Shown: piece after piece, positions 36,101-46,736 of the stretch
How the letters are laid out: every line of letters starts with the position of its first letter
Numbering within the stretch: the first letter of the stretch is position 1
Source: Metellina segmentata
Taxonomy: Eukaryota; Arthropoda; Arachnida; Araneae; Tetragnathidae
NCBI GenBank assembly: GCA_947359465.1
Contig: OX375879.1
Location: 122,094,557-122,158,556, forward strand
Direction: 5' to 3'
DNA: 64,000 nucleotides
Translations under genes and position numbers: made by a program
The notes under the pieces: model-generated
What the model saw: the letters and a program-made list of their open reading frames with translations, nothing else
The model's database searches: none
What the model was told of the DNA's origin: nothing

Positions 36101-39100
36101 TAAGCCTCTCATTGCCATTTCCATCTATAATGAGCAAATTTTGGCACAGCAGGGGTTATGATTTTTGTATTGTTTTTATCTAAAGAACAAAATTGTTCCG
36201 TGAGGGTGTGAGAGAAAAGGTGACATGGTCCATATCTTCCCATATGCGAGCTCTTGTGCTCATTGATGGTATGGCCCATCTCTTGTACATAATGCACATT
36301 CATTGATTTCTCTATATTAAAAAAAGTTACCACTGCCACAGGATTGAAAACTCACTTTTTTTGCTCGATTCTTAGATGGTTTCAGGAGAAAGTACAGATA
36401 AGAAAATTACAAAATTAACATGGCTTGTTCTAAATTATACAGGGAACAAGATGAAGAAGATTTTTTTCAGATGTGGCTATTAATTTAGGGTGTATTAAGT
36501 ATCAAAGTCCATTGAAGCGAAATTTCTAACGCGAGTGAGCAATACACGTACGAGTTATCAGCCTTCAGACATGAGTTTTTTTTAGAGAACCTCTAAGCGT
36601 GAATTTTTTTAAAAATTTAAATTTGGTTCCTGGTAATATTATTTTGAAATTCGGGAAAAATCAGGACATTTTCATTACTTTTTTGTTAAAACCATCATAT
36701 CTATAGCTTAATACAATTGGGTTTAAAATTTGAAAACATCACTCACTCAAAACCTTAGAATGTACTCTTTTTTATAGTAGAATTATTTTTGAAACTGGTT
36801 AATAAATAAATTCAATGCAATTAAAAGTTGGTCATACAAATTTCAGTACTTTTAGATCGTAATTTCCAATACAAAACTAAAACTGTCATATCTATAGCTT
36901 AATACTATTGGTTTTTAAAATTTGAAAATACTATTGGTTTTTAAAATTTGAAAATACCATGTGGAAGCTTAGAATGCACTCTTACTTATGGTATAATTAT
37001 TTGCAAAATTGGTTTATAAATAAATTTGATGCAATGAAAGTATAATTTTGTGACAGTGTGCAAATTGTTCATCGCAGAGATGAAACGTCGTATTGTTCTT
37101 GCCGAGGCCAGGTTCTAGCCGGCCTTGTGAATCTCGCTGTGATGTTACGGCCCAGAAAGACGCTGTTGATTTGCCAAGCATACCAAATGGGATTGCTTGT
37201 CATAAAAGAGGAGCAGGAGGGATCCTCTACTTAGTTCAAATAAAGCTAGTACATTTTGATCAAACTAGTAAATATAGTGATTCATCGCATAAATGAAAAC
37301 CTCCAAGAAACAAAACCCAGAAGACATTTAAGACACAAAAAAATGACAGGTAACTGACAAAAAAGAATTATGCCTAAAAATAATTACAAGTGCCAAATTA
37401 ATGACAACTGTATCAAACTGAAGTCGACAAAAGCAATTCACAACATGAAAAGGTTGGTTGGTTGGGTTTTTATGGTGCAAAGGCTACACATGGCCAAGCT
37501 GCACCAGACACAAGACAAAAAAGTCTAGACGAAATGAAGATTGATAGTAAAACTTTATCTATTTACAATTTAGAATCAAGACTAATCAAATCTATAAAAT
37601 CTAAATAAAATTTGAGAAAAAGTCATATATAAATAAAAACACATTTTTATTGTAAGGACTTCCTAAAAGATCTTTTAGGTTTGGGCTTGAAACTCCAAAT
37701 CGGACTACTCTGTGATTATTAAAAACACTACATTCAGTCAAAATGTGTCGGACAGTAAAAATACAGTGGCAGGTTGAACATAATGAGGCAGGTTCTCTGA
37801 TCAGTAAGTGCATGTGGGTAAAATGGGTACGGCCAATGCAAAGTCTTGTCAGTTGTACTTCATTTTTTCTATTTAAATTTGTATTACTGAGTCCTGTGAC
37901 AGATGGTGGTATAGAGTGGAGTTTATTATGAACTTCCTTATATCAAGAATCTTGCCAGTTTGATTTTATTTTTGTCTTTAAGAATATTTCAACGTCTTCA
38001 ATAGGAATTGGTAAGTAGTTTTGTATTGTTGATGTCTTTGCTGCAATGTCTGCTCTCTCATTTTCGGGAATACCTACATGTCCAGGTATCCAACATAGCA
38101 TGATTTTGAAATTTTAGATTTAGAAATAGATTTATTGTTTTGAGTACTAACGGATGACTTTTTATTGAAGTATTTGCAAGGGCTTCAATGCTGCTTTTTG
38201 AATCAGAGTATACTATCCATTTTTTGATGTTTAGATAGGTTTTCCAGTGCTAAAAACAAGGCGTATATTTCTGATGTAACAACTGAGCTGCAATGATGTA
38301 ATTTCCATGCAACAGTTGTTTTTTCAAATACTGCTGCAGAACCAACAAATGTCATTTTCTTTGATCCATCAGTAAATACTGGTTTACAAGATGAAAAATG
38401 TTCTCTGTGAGAATAAAATAATTGCAATTAAAAATAGTCTGGAGTTGATGATTTGGTCAATAGCATAAAATCTCTAATAATATTAAAACTTCCATTACTC
38501 CAAGGTGGAGATATGTTTTGTCTAGAATGCACATCTAGATTGTTAATTTTTAAAGAATGCATTATATTTCTAACTCTAAAATCAAATGAGGGTATGAATG
38601 ATGGCTTCAATGAAAAATGACTTCCAAATTTTGGGTTAGTATTGCTGTTAAATAATGGGTGAGCTGGATTAGTTTTAATTTAAAAATAATATCTAAGGGC
38701 AAGTCTCTCGCGTACAAGTTTTAGACAAGGTTCTCTGGATATGATATATAGACTCTGGATATGGGAAGTGCAGTAAGCACCAATAGATATACAGATACTT
38801 TGATGACGTATAGTATCTAAAGTTCTGAGGACTGACTTGGCTGCAGAACCGTAAACAACACATCCAATATTTTAATTTGGAGTGTATCAAGGTTCTGTAA
38901 ATTCTCAACATAGAATCAGCTCCCCAAGATGTTGTTGATAATACTTTTAAAATATTCAAAGTTTTGTTACATTTCTGTTTTGAGTGTCTCACAGTAGTCG
39001 AAATGTTAACTTTACATCCAAACTTATTCCCCAAAAATTAATTTCTGTATTTGTAGGGATGTTTGATCTGTTGAGGTGTATTTCAGGATCATGATGAATA

Positions 39101-42100
39101 CCTCTCTTTCTGCAAAAATGTACGCAAGTGGTTTTTTTGAGTAGAGAAAACAAAGCCATTTTTGTCTGCCCAAGTAGTGATTTTTTTAACTGCTATTTGG
39201 CACCGTCTTTCAATCATCACCATGTTTGATGATGAGCAAGAGATTTGGAAGTCATTGATAAATAAACTTCCATGAACACTGGGAGGCAGTTGCTTTAAAA
39301 TTTCATTAATTTTTATAATGAACAAGACAACGCTCAGCACACTTCCTTGAGGTACGCCTTCTTCTTGTGAAAATTCATCTGATAGTGTGTTCTTTATTCG
39401 AACACGGTATAACCGGGTTTGCAGAAGGTTTTGGATGAAAATTTGTAGATTACCCCGAAGACCAATATCAAATAGGTTTAAAAGAATACCATATCTCCAC
39501 GTTCGATCATAAGCTTTCTCCATGTCAAAAAAGATTGATACAAGATGGTGGTTTTTAACGAAAGCTTCACGAATGGAGGTTTCCATTAGAATGAGGTTAC
39601 CTATGGTGTTTCTTCCGTGACGAAATCCACTTTGGAAAGGTGAGAAGAATTGGTTCATTTCTAAGTAGTATACAAGACGTGCATTGATCATACGTTCCAA
39701 TATTTTGCATAGACAGTTGGTAAGGGCATTTGGTCTATAATTATTGGGATTTTGAGGATCTTTACCAGGTTTTGCAAACGGAATTATAATAGCCTTACGC
39801 CACGATGTAGAAAATGTATGTTCATACCATATCCTGTTTAAAAAGTTTCAAAATTAATAATTCATTGAGATATTTTAGCATGTTATTATGAATGAGGTCT
39901 GGTCCCACTGAGGTTGAATGGGATTTATGTAAAGCAAGTTTTAGTTCTTTAAAGTTAAAATTGGAATTATAGTGTTCCAGTGTAAAGGATCTAAAGTTAA
40001 TTCACTTACGTTCTTCACATTAAGTTGGGAGGGTAAGATTTTTCCCTTGAGACATCTGAAAATGTCTTTCCCAACACTTGACTGTGAATATAAATTAAGT
40101 ATGATTGCCAAGAATTTCTTTGGCTGTGGCGTCGAATTTTTCGGGCTTCAGCTTTTGCTTTCTTAAAAGCATTCAGATTATATTCTATTGGATATCTACG
40201 AAATGTGCTCCAAGCTTTTTTCTGTTTTTTGTATGCTATGGAACAGTCTTGATTCCACCATGGCTTCCAATATTTTCGAATATTTGGCGATGACTTAGGA
40301 ATTGCTATGTCTGCTGCTATTAAAATGGTTTTTGTTATATTTTTGACTACATGATCAATGTTTAAAATATTTACCATTTCTTGAGTTATATTAGATTTAG
40401 ATGAAAATAAGGGCCAGTTTGCTTTATCATATTTATAGTGCATTGGTTGGATGGAAGGGTCAATATCATTTCTTGTGTAAGTTAGAAAAATAGGAAAGTG
40501 GTCGCTATTATAAAGATCACTTCCTACGTTGAAGTCCCAAGATAGTAATATGGATGGTGAGCATATTGCCAAATCAATGCAGTGGAAGGTTTGAGTAGGT
40601 TGATGGAAGTAGGTATTATTGCCATCATTTAGAAGACAGAGGCAGTGATTATCAATCATCTGTTCTATCTGCTGACCTCTGGGAATAACATCTCTACAAC
40701 CTCATAAAGTGTTATGACCATTCATGTCACCAAGTATAATATATGGAGTAAGTAGTTCATTTATTAAATTGTTCAATTGTCTTTGGTCAAGAATTTCACT
40801 TTTTGGTATATATGTGCAGCATATTGTCACTAGGTATTTTAAATTGATCTGAACGGCAACAGCTTGTTGATCTGTTTGAAGATGGACAGCTGAAGATGGG
40901 TAATCCAGACAAGTTAGAAGAGCTACACCATCACTAGCACGATTGTTTTTTACATTATCTTTTCTTGTGATATATCTTCTAATTTTTGTATATACTGCTG
41001 GTGTTAATAAAGTTTCTTGTAGACCAAGACATACAGATCTATAAACATCAATCAAAGTTTTGACATCTTCAACATGGATACGGTAGCCATGGCAATTCCA
41101 AGATATTATTTTAGTCATTTTGATAGTCTTTCAGGGATTTTTTTGCGTTTAGTATTACTTGTTTCAGTTTTGTATACATCCATTTCTTCATTAGGTGAGT
41201 CAGATGAAGAATAGGTCTCTAAAGAACATTTTTCATTGATTCTATTAGATTTTACAGTACCTATTTTCTTTTGTGATTTTGCTTTAAAGGTGTCTTTGAC
41301 ATCATGACCAGATGCTTTGGGAATGTTTTTTTTATTTTATTGTTTGCATCTTTTTCTTGGATATTTGTTTCTTTATTTTGCACAGTTGTATTTTTAATTT
41401 CTTTATTGTGAATGATATCTGTTTATATAGCAATGGATTTCATCGTTTTAATTACTGATGCATAAAAAATATTTGTTCTTGTGGCATCTGATTTTTTTTT
41501 TTGCTTCGAGATACAGGATTTTTTGTTTTATTTTTATGTTTTGGATTTTTTTTTCTTTTTTCCATTTAAGACAAAACCTGGAGTAAGACGGAAGATTTCA
41601 CTTACAATTGAGTAAGTGAATGTTAGTGATGGTTTTGAGCATCTGGCACAAATTGCAGATGACCAGCATGAAGACTGGGAGAGCCCAAATCTCTGACACT
41701 TAAAGCATCTTTGAGGGTTTGGAATGTAAGGTCTAACACTGCAATTTAGGTATCCTGCTTTAATGTATGTCGGCATGTCTGGAGTGTTGAATGGAGCTGG
41801 AGATGCCAAAGGGCATATTACATGTTTCAATACTTTTTCCATCTCGTCTGAAGCAAATGTGTTTGGCTGAACAAACATGTTGAGATTTTAATTCTTTCAT
41901 AAATTCTTGTTCAGATACATTAAAGAGGTCAGATTCAGATATAACTCCATGACTGGAATTTAGAGTTCTGTGGGGAGTTACACTAACCTTTATTTCACAA
42001 AGCTGGTTTAATTTTATTAGTTGTTCAGATTGATATGCAGATGTAGTTTCTATGAAAATATCACCAGATTGCAATTTCTTTATTGATTTTGGTTTGCCAG

Positions 42101-44316
42101 CAGCAGACTGAATATATTTTTGTACAGTAAATGGTGAAAAAATTAAGAATTTATCTTCAGGATTATTGATTATTAAAAATTTAGGAACTGAGTAATTGTC
42201 ATTGTTAGATGGATTTAGGCCTTCTCTGGGGCACAATTAATTTTTTGGATCCATATATTAAGTATTCAATTTCTCCATGGTGGACCCATACCCGCCATGG
42301 AGTCCAACAAGGGGAAGTGGTTGCAGGCTCTGGAATTTTCCAGCCTCAGTACACACTTCAGGATACCACCATGATATAGCGCTACAGTATCGGGATGTGG
42401 ATTCGCTGGTTTACCCAGGGCATCTCTAGCTGCAGCACTAACCCAAATTGCTTAAGACTAGTGGAGTCCAGCACAACAGAAGGGCCAAGCATTCTGAAGT
42501 GGTGAAATCCAGAGAACTTAAGCCAGTCGATTGACTAGAGCGGGCTCACTCCAGCCACCAGTCTACGCAGAAGTACGGACCAAAGGGCATGCATCAGGTA
42601 CCCCAGGATACCATTTTCCCCCAATATGTGACGCCGCACACAGCAAACATACGGATCAGAAAAAGTACTGACATTTAATGTACTAAAACAAAATTCAGTG
42701 ATGTGAAAAAACAAATCAAATTAAAAGATTGAAATTAATTGGAATCTTGATATGGATATGATTGAGGATATATGAATATTGTGTTTCAAAGCAAAATTTT
42801 CTGTAATTTCGATGCTATTCACAAGTTACATGAAAGGGAAGAAATAAGAAAGGAGATATAGTAGGAGGAAAAGGAGAAAAGATCGCTTGGGTACCCAGGA
42901 GTGCGATTCCCATATTTACCATAGACAGCAAAACCCCATGGGAGAATAACAGTGCACTCTGGTACCTCAGGTTCGTGAAGCCCATACACATTTAAAGAAG
43001 ACGTGCCCCCCGAGGGTGCAAAACATGAAAATTAACCCTAATCTCCACTTCTATGCAGTTCAAACTTCAAGTAACCAATTTGGCAATATTATATAAAAAA
43101 TGGCACCAAATATATGGGAAAATGAGCAAATAAACTTTTACTTACAGTTGGTTGGTTTTAAAAATGGCTCAAAAGTCATATTTGGCCAAACACGAGACAA
43201 CATTAAAAAACTGTGAAAAGAATGCAGAGAAAGATTGCTTGGGCATTCAGGGATTGCGATCCCCCTGTTTACCAGAGGCAGTAAACACCATGGGAACAGA
43301 ATAGATCACTAGAATACCTCGGGTTCATGAATCCTGTACATACCTCAAGATTTTCCCTCAAGGGCTACTTGGCAACAAGAAAATTGAAGAAATATTTCAT
43401 CAAATTAGAAAGTACAAAATTCAATGATTTTCTTTTTCCATGTACCTTGAAAAAAATATCGAGAAATGCGCAAAACAAAATAGATTTGTAATATATTAGG
43501 AACTTACTTGGAAAGTTGTAGTAAAATGACAATCAACCACTTTGCTCTGGCTCCACTAACTTGACGAGCAGCAATTTCCGCAAAGACTTCTGAATATTCA
43601 ATAACAGTAAGAAAATTTTGAAGTTTTTCAACAGTCACATCCTGTGAACAATTATTGTCTTTTTTACAAACTACAGGAATAAGATTAAATGCTACAACAT
43701 TAATTATATTAACAATAAACAAGATCAACCACAAAATATAAAAAGCACGGAACATTATTTAAAGGAATCGATGATGCATAAAAATGCAAAAGGATTTTGG
43801 CTTTAAGGTTTCCGTATTAAAATTCCCTGCAAATGTAATGATAAGATGTCAATTAAAAACAGGACTTAGAAGTGATCTTGAAGCGCACAAAAATAAGTTG
43901 CACCTTTGTTTATATAAACATCAAAGCATTTAAATTAAAACATAAATTAATCTTACTACATTCACAGGAATTCCAGCTGCTTTCCTTAATATACTATCGT
44001 TAACTAGATTTAACAATTTCGACGCAGAATGTATCAATTCAGTCACAACCGGAGATTGAGAGAAGCGACCTGAAAAGTGAACAACTTATCAGTAAATTTG
44101 TATGTTAAAATTTCATACAGTAGTTTTAATCCGAATAGAAAACTAAACAGTGGACAACAGGTCAACTTATAAAACATCTTAGCTAAAGTAAAGATAACAA
44201 CCAGCGACGATGTAAGATGCCCATTTCAGCGCAACTTCTATTTCGTTGGCCAACAAAGGATTTTTAGTCACAAAATATTTATATTTTTCAATAAAAGTTT
44301 CTTGTGTTTCTGCCAT
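21134..44316 (-). CDS. PEX16: Peroxisomal membrane protein PEX16
   Basis: Nine exons, read from high to low: 44202-44316, 43960-44069, 43508-43641, 35834-36045, 34243-34383, 32820-32892, 25729-25848, 25584-25648 and 21134-21195. All join in phase to 343 codons, close to human PEX16 (336). Landmarks are the start MAETQETFIEKY, then LLNLVNDSILRK, the hydrophobic KWLIVILLQLSKFVIRILLLL, then FSWKPWMIALGVD, NRRAFSMMLYLLRSPFY, and the end PLIEYIPEWQQLYFYAW. Each matches the same position in the family. PEX16 sits in the ER and peroxisome membrane and, with PEX3 and PEX19, inserts peroxisomal membrane proteins; loss abolishes peroxisomes. The gene spans 23 kb because introns 3, 5, 6 and 8 are filled with transposons. 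The donor after exon 5 (GTATCC) is weak; other junctions are ordinary. Confidence 0.95.
21325..21440. repeat. Fragment of MITE family D
   Basis: Shared text such as CATGTTCAGAGTAAATACCA and AGATTTGCA links this to 46070-46400 and 60213-60655. Only the left interior is present. Confidence 0.5.
21974..22630 (+). mobile_element. hAT-like element, CAGGGTTCCCAC ends (copy 1)
   Basis: The left end begins CAGGGTTCCCACGGTCCTTG; the right end, reverse-complemented, begins CATTGTTCCCACACC with CCTTGAA further in. The interior includes TCCAGACTAGTTTCCTCCAC, which recurs reverse-complemented in the neighbouring copy. I could not find a clean 8-bp duplication. It has no coding capacity. Confidence 0.6.
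22690..23868 (-). mobile_element. hAT-like element, CAGGGTTCCCAC ends (copy 2, inverted)
   Basis: The right end, reverse-complemented, begins CAGGGTTCCCACGGCCCTTG and continues with AACTTGGTGAAAAGT and TCCAGACTAGTTTCCTCCAC, as in copy 1. The left end has CATAGTTCCCACATC. The two copies face each other across about 60 bp, so the region 21974-23868 can fold into a large hairpin. Confidence 0.6.
24100..24258. repeat. Fragment of MITE family D (right end)
   Basis: This ends AGGTCCGGAGGATTTTGGAC...AGTACTGTAC, as does the element ending at 60655. It is a truncated copy in PEX16 intron 8. Confidence 0.55.
25930..27969 (+). mobile_element. pogo/Tigger-type DNA transposon
   Basis: The ends are inverted repeats: the left starts CAGTGATCTCTCACTTATAC and the right, reverse-complemented, starts CAGTGATCTCTCACTTATGC. 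Both abut TA (25928-25929 and 27970-27971). Inside each end, TATGCGCGTTTTTCA-type units are repeated. Length is 2,040 bp, and the transposase is on the plus strand. It is inserted in PEX16 intron 6. Confidence 0.95.
26424..27841 (+). pseudogene. pogo/Tigger transposase, broken
   Basis: The frame opens MAVIKKFEENPCNSIKALAK with the pogo-type helix-turn-helix (LAKHFNVPESTLRGILK), then a CENP-B-like second DNA-binding domain (FSASHGWFEKFKNRHGL). The DDE core follows: NSDETGLF (first D), LLFMDQCPAHP (second D) and QPLDLSIIRC (third D). The C-terminus is acidic (a run of E and D near 27710-27745), as in Tigger proteins. Breaks are a TAG at 26628-26630, a TAA at 26871-26873, and a one-base frameshift near 27270, just before the third aspartate. 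The rest is nearly continuous, so the copy is fairly recent. Confidence 0.92.
28362..29276. mobile_element. hAT-like non-autonomous element, CAGTGGTTCCC end
   Basis: The left end is CAGTGGTTCCCAAAGTGGG, the familiar hAT end. The right end reverse-complemented is TAGTAGTTTTCTTAAAGT. Flanks give the near-duplicate CTCTATAC (28354-28361) and CTCTATAT (29277-29284), 7 of 8. It contains a family A repeat at about 29020-29250. Confidence 0.65.
29020..29250. repeat. Dispersed repeat, family A
   Basis: Blocks TTTGGTCAACCTGCACCAAACACAAGACA, GATCGCTTGGTCATGCC and GTGAATCCTGTACAC match the copies at 42860-43030 and 43146-43375 with local change. Its head resembles the LINE 3' tail read on the other strand. 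Confidence 0.6.
29390..32628. mobile_element. Large degenerate hAT element, CAGGGTTGCCA ends
   Basis: The left end starts CAGGGTTGCCATAATACA and the right, reverse-complemented, starts CAGGGTTGCCATTAGCAAC, followed in both by similar runs (AAAAGTTGCTTTAGTAGC against AAAGTAACTATTTTTAAT). Flanks GGACACCA (29382-29389) and CGGCACCA (32629-32636) match 6 of 8, an aged duplication. Weak coding traces remain on the plus strand near 32190-32356 (YCNEVNAKILKKIHDLY) and on the minus strand near 30440-30570 (PPDGKIMKQSRIKRICQRW), neither assignable. It fills most of PEX16 intron 6. Confidence 0.72.
31609..32272. repeat. 332-bp tandem duplication, apparently identical copies
   Basis: The block beginning TTAAAAAAAATGGCGATGTG at 31609 is repeated from 31941 with a period of 332 bp. 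I saw no difference by eye over the whole unit. The second copy continues past the unit end (TTTATATCCAGATAC), which is presumably the original junction. It is very recent or an assembly artefact. Confidence 0.88.
33454..33895 (+). repeat. tRNA-derived SINE
   Basis: The head GCCGCGGTAGCTCAGTCAGT reads like the 5' half of a tRNA: TAGCTCAGTCAGTAGAGC is a good A box region, and GGTTCTGTCC (33506-33515) is a B box with one or two changes from GGTTCGANTCC. The body has no tRNA fold downstream and continues with a long unrelated region to a tail near AAACAACAAATGCAAAAG. The internal promoter pattern is that of an RNA polymerase III SINE. An open frame runs through it by chance. Confidence 0.82.
34481..35132 (-). 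mobile_element. Non-autonomous Helitron
   Basis: Read on the minus strand, it starts TCTATATATATAATTCTCTT and ends with hairpin GGGGGC-AG-GCCCCC followed by CTAG, next to T. A TC start, a 3' hairpin and a CTRR end are Helitron hallmarks, and no target duplication is expected. The region before the hairpin has short palindromes (GGTTCGCTGCGCGAACC). It lies in PEX16 intron 4, close to exon 5. Confidence 0.75.
35505..35650. repeat. Dispersed repeat, family A (partial)
   Basis: GGATCACTTGAGTACCTCAGG, GATGCCCATGCACC and GATGTGCCCCTGAGGGC match the tail half of the copies at 42860-43030. It sits in PEX16 intron 4, just downstream of exon 4. Confidence 0.6.
36309..37234 (+). mobile_element. Non-autonomous Helitron, second family (copy A)
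   Basis: It starts TCTCTATATTAAAAAAAGTT and is similar along its length to 56208-57362 (ACTGCCACAGGATTGAAAACT, GTATAATTATT, CCAAATGGGATTGC). It ends ...TCCTCTACTTAG next to T. The 3' hairpin is degraded compared with the other copy. Confidence 0.7.
37601..41118 (-). pseudogene. LINE ORF2: endonuclease, reverse transcriptase, RNase H (broken)
   Basis: It begins MTKIISWNCHGYRIHVED; the endonuclease motifs SWNCHGY, LQETLL, ILGDMNGHN and YNSDHFPIF are present. A stop interrupts the endonuclease at about 40700 (same frame resumes). A frameshift lies between 40015 and 39830. The RT has NNYRPNALTNCLCKILERM, QSGFRHGRNT, FDMEKAYDRTW and GVPQGSVLS. The catalytic box reads FINDF where F/YxDD is expected, so one catalytic aspartate is lost. 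RNase H traces are VFTDGSKK and SEIYALFLALENL near 38370-38210. The C-terminal knuckle is C-x2-C...HILTEC near 37770. The middle region 39034-38430 is in mixed frames. Confidence 0.9.
41534..42236 (-). pseudogene. LINE ORF1 (Gag-like RNA-binding protein), broken
   Basis: Two overlapping minus-strand frames form ORF1. The first begins MCPREGLNPSNNDNYSV and includes FLIFSPFTVQKYIQSAAG, a pattern found in I-type ORF1 proteins. The second contains PNPQRCFKCQRFGLSQSSC, with CARC further on, which are CCHC-type knuckles. They overlap at 41760-41878, so one frameshift separates them. The product would coat the element RNA. Confidence 0.8.
42860..43030. repeat. Dispersed repeat, family A
   Basis: Blocks AGATCGCTTGGGTACCCAGG, CAGCAAAACCCCATGGGA, GGTACCTCAGGTTCGTGAA and GACGTGCCCCCCGAGGG define the family body. 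It lies just upstream of the LINE. Confidence 0.65.
43146..43375. repeat. Dispersed repeat, family A (longest copy)
   Basis: It starts GGTTGGTTTTAAAAATGGC, which is the reverse complement of the LINE 3' tail in altered form. It continues AAACACGAGACA, AGATTGCTTGGGCATTCAGG and ACCTCGGGTTCATGAATCC, and ends TTTTCCCTCAAGGGC. It is about 230 bp. Confidence 0.65.
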
Positions 44317-44911
44317 CCCAATCCCATATCCCAAACTACAAGCTAGCAGAAAACATTACGAACGAATACCCAAATACTAATCACAAGGAAGTTTTGACAT
44401 GAATATTTTGTTGCCAAAACTACTTCCAAAATCAAATTAAAGCGATTAAAAAATTAATCTCCGTTTGTCATAGAATAATAGGGATCGGTCTATTATTTTT
44501 CTTAATAAAATAGTGCAGTCAAATCAAATTAAATTTATTTCAGTGTTTCAAATAAGAAAAGTTTGAAGATTGAAATTATTTCAAATATATTAAATACAAT
44601 TTCCAACTGAAATGAAACACATGACTGACTCAAATAATAATTTTCCCTTTTCCTTTTCCGGGAAAATTGAAAACAGTAAATAAATGCCCTTTATTCATTT
44701 ACCTTTATTAGTGATGTTGAAATTTGCTTCAAAATTTTCAATAATAAATAACACACATACAATCATTTTCTGCAAGTTATTCATGCTATCAAACGATAAA
44801 ACAAAACTCAAGTTACTTTACCATGAAATATGAAAAATGCATTTGAAAGTTACTATTTGCAATTTAATTGTTTAAATGTTGTTTCAGATAAGAAGTTTTT
44901 AAACCCACACC
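44317..44911. promoter_or_regulatory. Candidate divergent promoter region
   Basis: About 600 bp separate the PEX16 start codon (minus) from the start of a possible plus-strand gene. A divergent arrangement implies at least one promoter here. A possible acceptor TGTTTCAG (about 44880-44887) hints at an upstream leader exon for the plus-strand gene. I see no CpG-rich island or clear TATA box. Confidence 0.35.
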
Positions 44912-45803
44912 ATGTTATTTTATTGTTTAAATTTCTTGATTACGCTACTTATGCAGTTGTCTGTCCCTTATGTAATTCTAAATAGCAAACGAAAACGATC
45001 TTGGAAATCAGACGACAGGGATATTCGAATGGAAAACTATTGGCTTTGTGAACGTTGGAATATCTTTGAAAGAGATAAAACTATTTTTGAAGTCCTCAAT
45101 ACGGAATTCGTGAAGACATTTTGCACATTACAGGTTTCCTATTAAAATTATTTTCTCTTTGTATATCTTGTGTAAATGTTTGCAACTTTAAATTGTTATA
45201 GATTTAAAAAGAATTTCAATTGAATGTGCAGTATTTAATTGGTGCTAGTACATTTTTTTTTTATAAAGTTTACAAATGCAGTGGTTTTTTTTTTTTAACA
45301 TTAAAAAATCAAATCTTATGAAAGATTGATGATGTTGCTTCAGTTTTATTTTCTGTTAAATAACATTTATTAGAAATGGAAAAAGGTTAAAGAAAAATTA
45401 GTTATTTTTTATCCATTTTTTGGCCAAATTTACTTTAATTGCACCATTTTTTATTTCTCACGCTTCTGAATTTATACAAGATCAATCATTTTAAAGCTCA
45501 ACATCTACATATTGTTCAGAATTTTATGTTTATTTTCTTGGAGGTAAATGATTAGATTTAATTCCCTGCATCTTTTCAAAAGTGCACTTTTGTAAAAAAT
45601 TTTACATGTGAAATTTAATGAAACAAATTATGAGTTAAACATACCTACTAATCACATCTTTTCTTATGCCTTAATGTTTGAGTGTGAGTTCTTTGTAGGT
45701 TGAAAATGTAGTGATAAATGGAAGTGAGAATGATACCTGTGACGAATGTGAAACTCAAAAATTATTTGATTCTTCCACTTCTAAGAATAAAATTTTTTTA
45801 TAG
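44912..45803 (+). CDS. Possible small two-exon gene, unknown product (108 aa)
   Basis: Exon 44912-45133 starts MLFYCLNFLITLLMQLSVPY and ends ...FCTLQ with donor CAG|GTTTCC. Exon 45699-45803 follows acceptor TTTGTAG and reads VENVVINGSENDTCDECETQ to a TAG. The junction is phase 0. The N-terminus is hydrophobic and could be a signal peptide or membrane anchor; the rest is polar with a C-x2-C pair and two N-glycosylation-type sites (NGS, NDT). AATAAA occurs just before the stop. I do not recognise the family. The support is an in-frame splice pair and protein-like composition; it may be a false model or a lineage-specific gene. Confidence 0.4.
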
Positions 45804-46069
45804 GGTCAACCAGCCAGTAATTATCAGTGCTAATTTTTCTTGAAAAAAAATTCCCTAGATTTAATTTGTACATGTACTTGCAAGATTTTTAGTGCATAGT
45901 ATCTTGTAAAGATGGTAATTAAAATGAACTTTAGTGCAATTTTTAAAAATTGATAGTTTTTAGAATTTATTTTAAACAGGGCTCATGATGCTCAGAGCTG
46001 AATCAGTTGATAAGACTCACTCTTTTCGGTGAAGAACGCTGATTATGCTCCACTAGCGAGTAAATGTTA

Positions 46070-46400
46070 CCGTACAAAGTCCCAAATCCTGACATTTTGC
46101 TAACCATCGGTTTTTTTCTTGCTTTTTTCCCGTCTTTCCTCCTTTTTTAAGAACGATTTTTTAAAGAACAAGATGTTCAACCTGAACCAAATTGATGAAA
46201 CAACACAAAATAATGGACATGTTCAGAGTATATAACACAGAAAAATGAAAAGATTTGCATAAAAATTTGTTGCATTGTAGAATTTTTTTTTTTTTAAATT
46301 AAAAAGAATAATTTTTATTTATATATTTGCTATTTTACTACTGCAAACGTGTTCCAAATGTAAGTAAAGTTTTTGTTGTACCAGTAGAGAGACCACAATA
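46070..46400. mobile_element. MITE family D copy (truncated)
   Basis: The left end is GTACAAAGTCCCAAATCCTG followed by ACATTTTGCTAACC. The interior has CAACCTGAACCAAATTGATG and GACATGTTCAGAGTATAT, matching 60213-60655. The right end is lost. It lies between the small hypothetical gene and the first coding exon of the RAD21-type gene. Confidence 0.6.
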
Positions 46401-46736
46401 TTTATCACTTAAAATGTGTAGAGGAAATAAAATTTTCTATGTATATCAAAATTTTTAAGTTGTTAATTTCAAATTCGTAATTTTAAGAAATTTCATCTAG
46501 TCCTGCCGAGATACCATAAAATTAGTATTAATTACCATGAACAAATTATACATTTTTTGAAATTTTTCCTTCATTCTTTAGTGTTTGAAATCGAGCATTG
46601 ACAACAGTTCATTTAATACATTTTTTGCCTTTTCTCACTGCTATCTCCTGGAAAATAAAGTATGGTTTGTAGAGGTTACTGTATTTAATACTTATCAATA
46701 TTTTATGTTACTCGATTTCTTTCTAGTGTTCACAGA

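Larger units (their letters stand above)
37442..42640 (-). mobile_element. I-superfamily non-LTR retrotransposon (LINE), nearly full length
   Basis: On the minus strand, in order: a GC-richer leader (about 42640-42240), ORF1 with a CCHC knuckle, and ORF2 with AP-type endonuclease, reverse transcriptase, RNase H and a C-terminal zinc knuckle. The 3' end is GTGCAGCTTGGCC...AAAAACCCAACCAACC, a short AACC repeat tail rather than poly(A). An RNase H domain in ORF2 places it in the I group (I/Nimb-like); the clade is an inference. Several stops and frameshifts make it inactive. It is inserted in PEX16 intron 3, in the same orientation as the gene. Confidence 0.9.
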
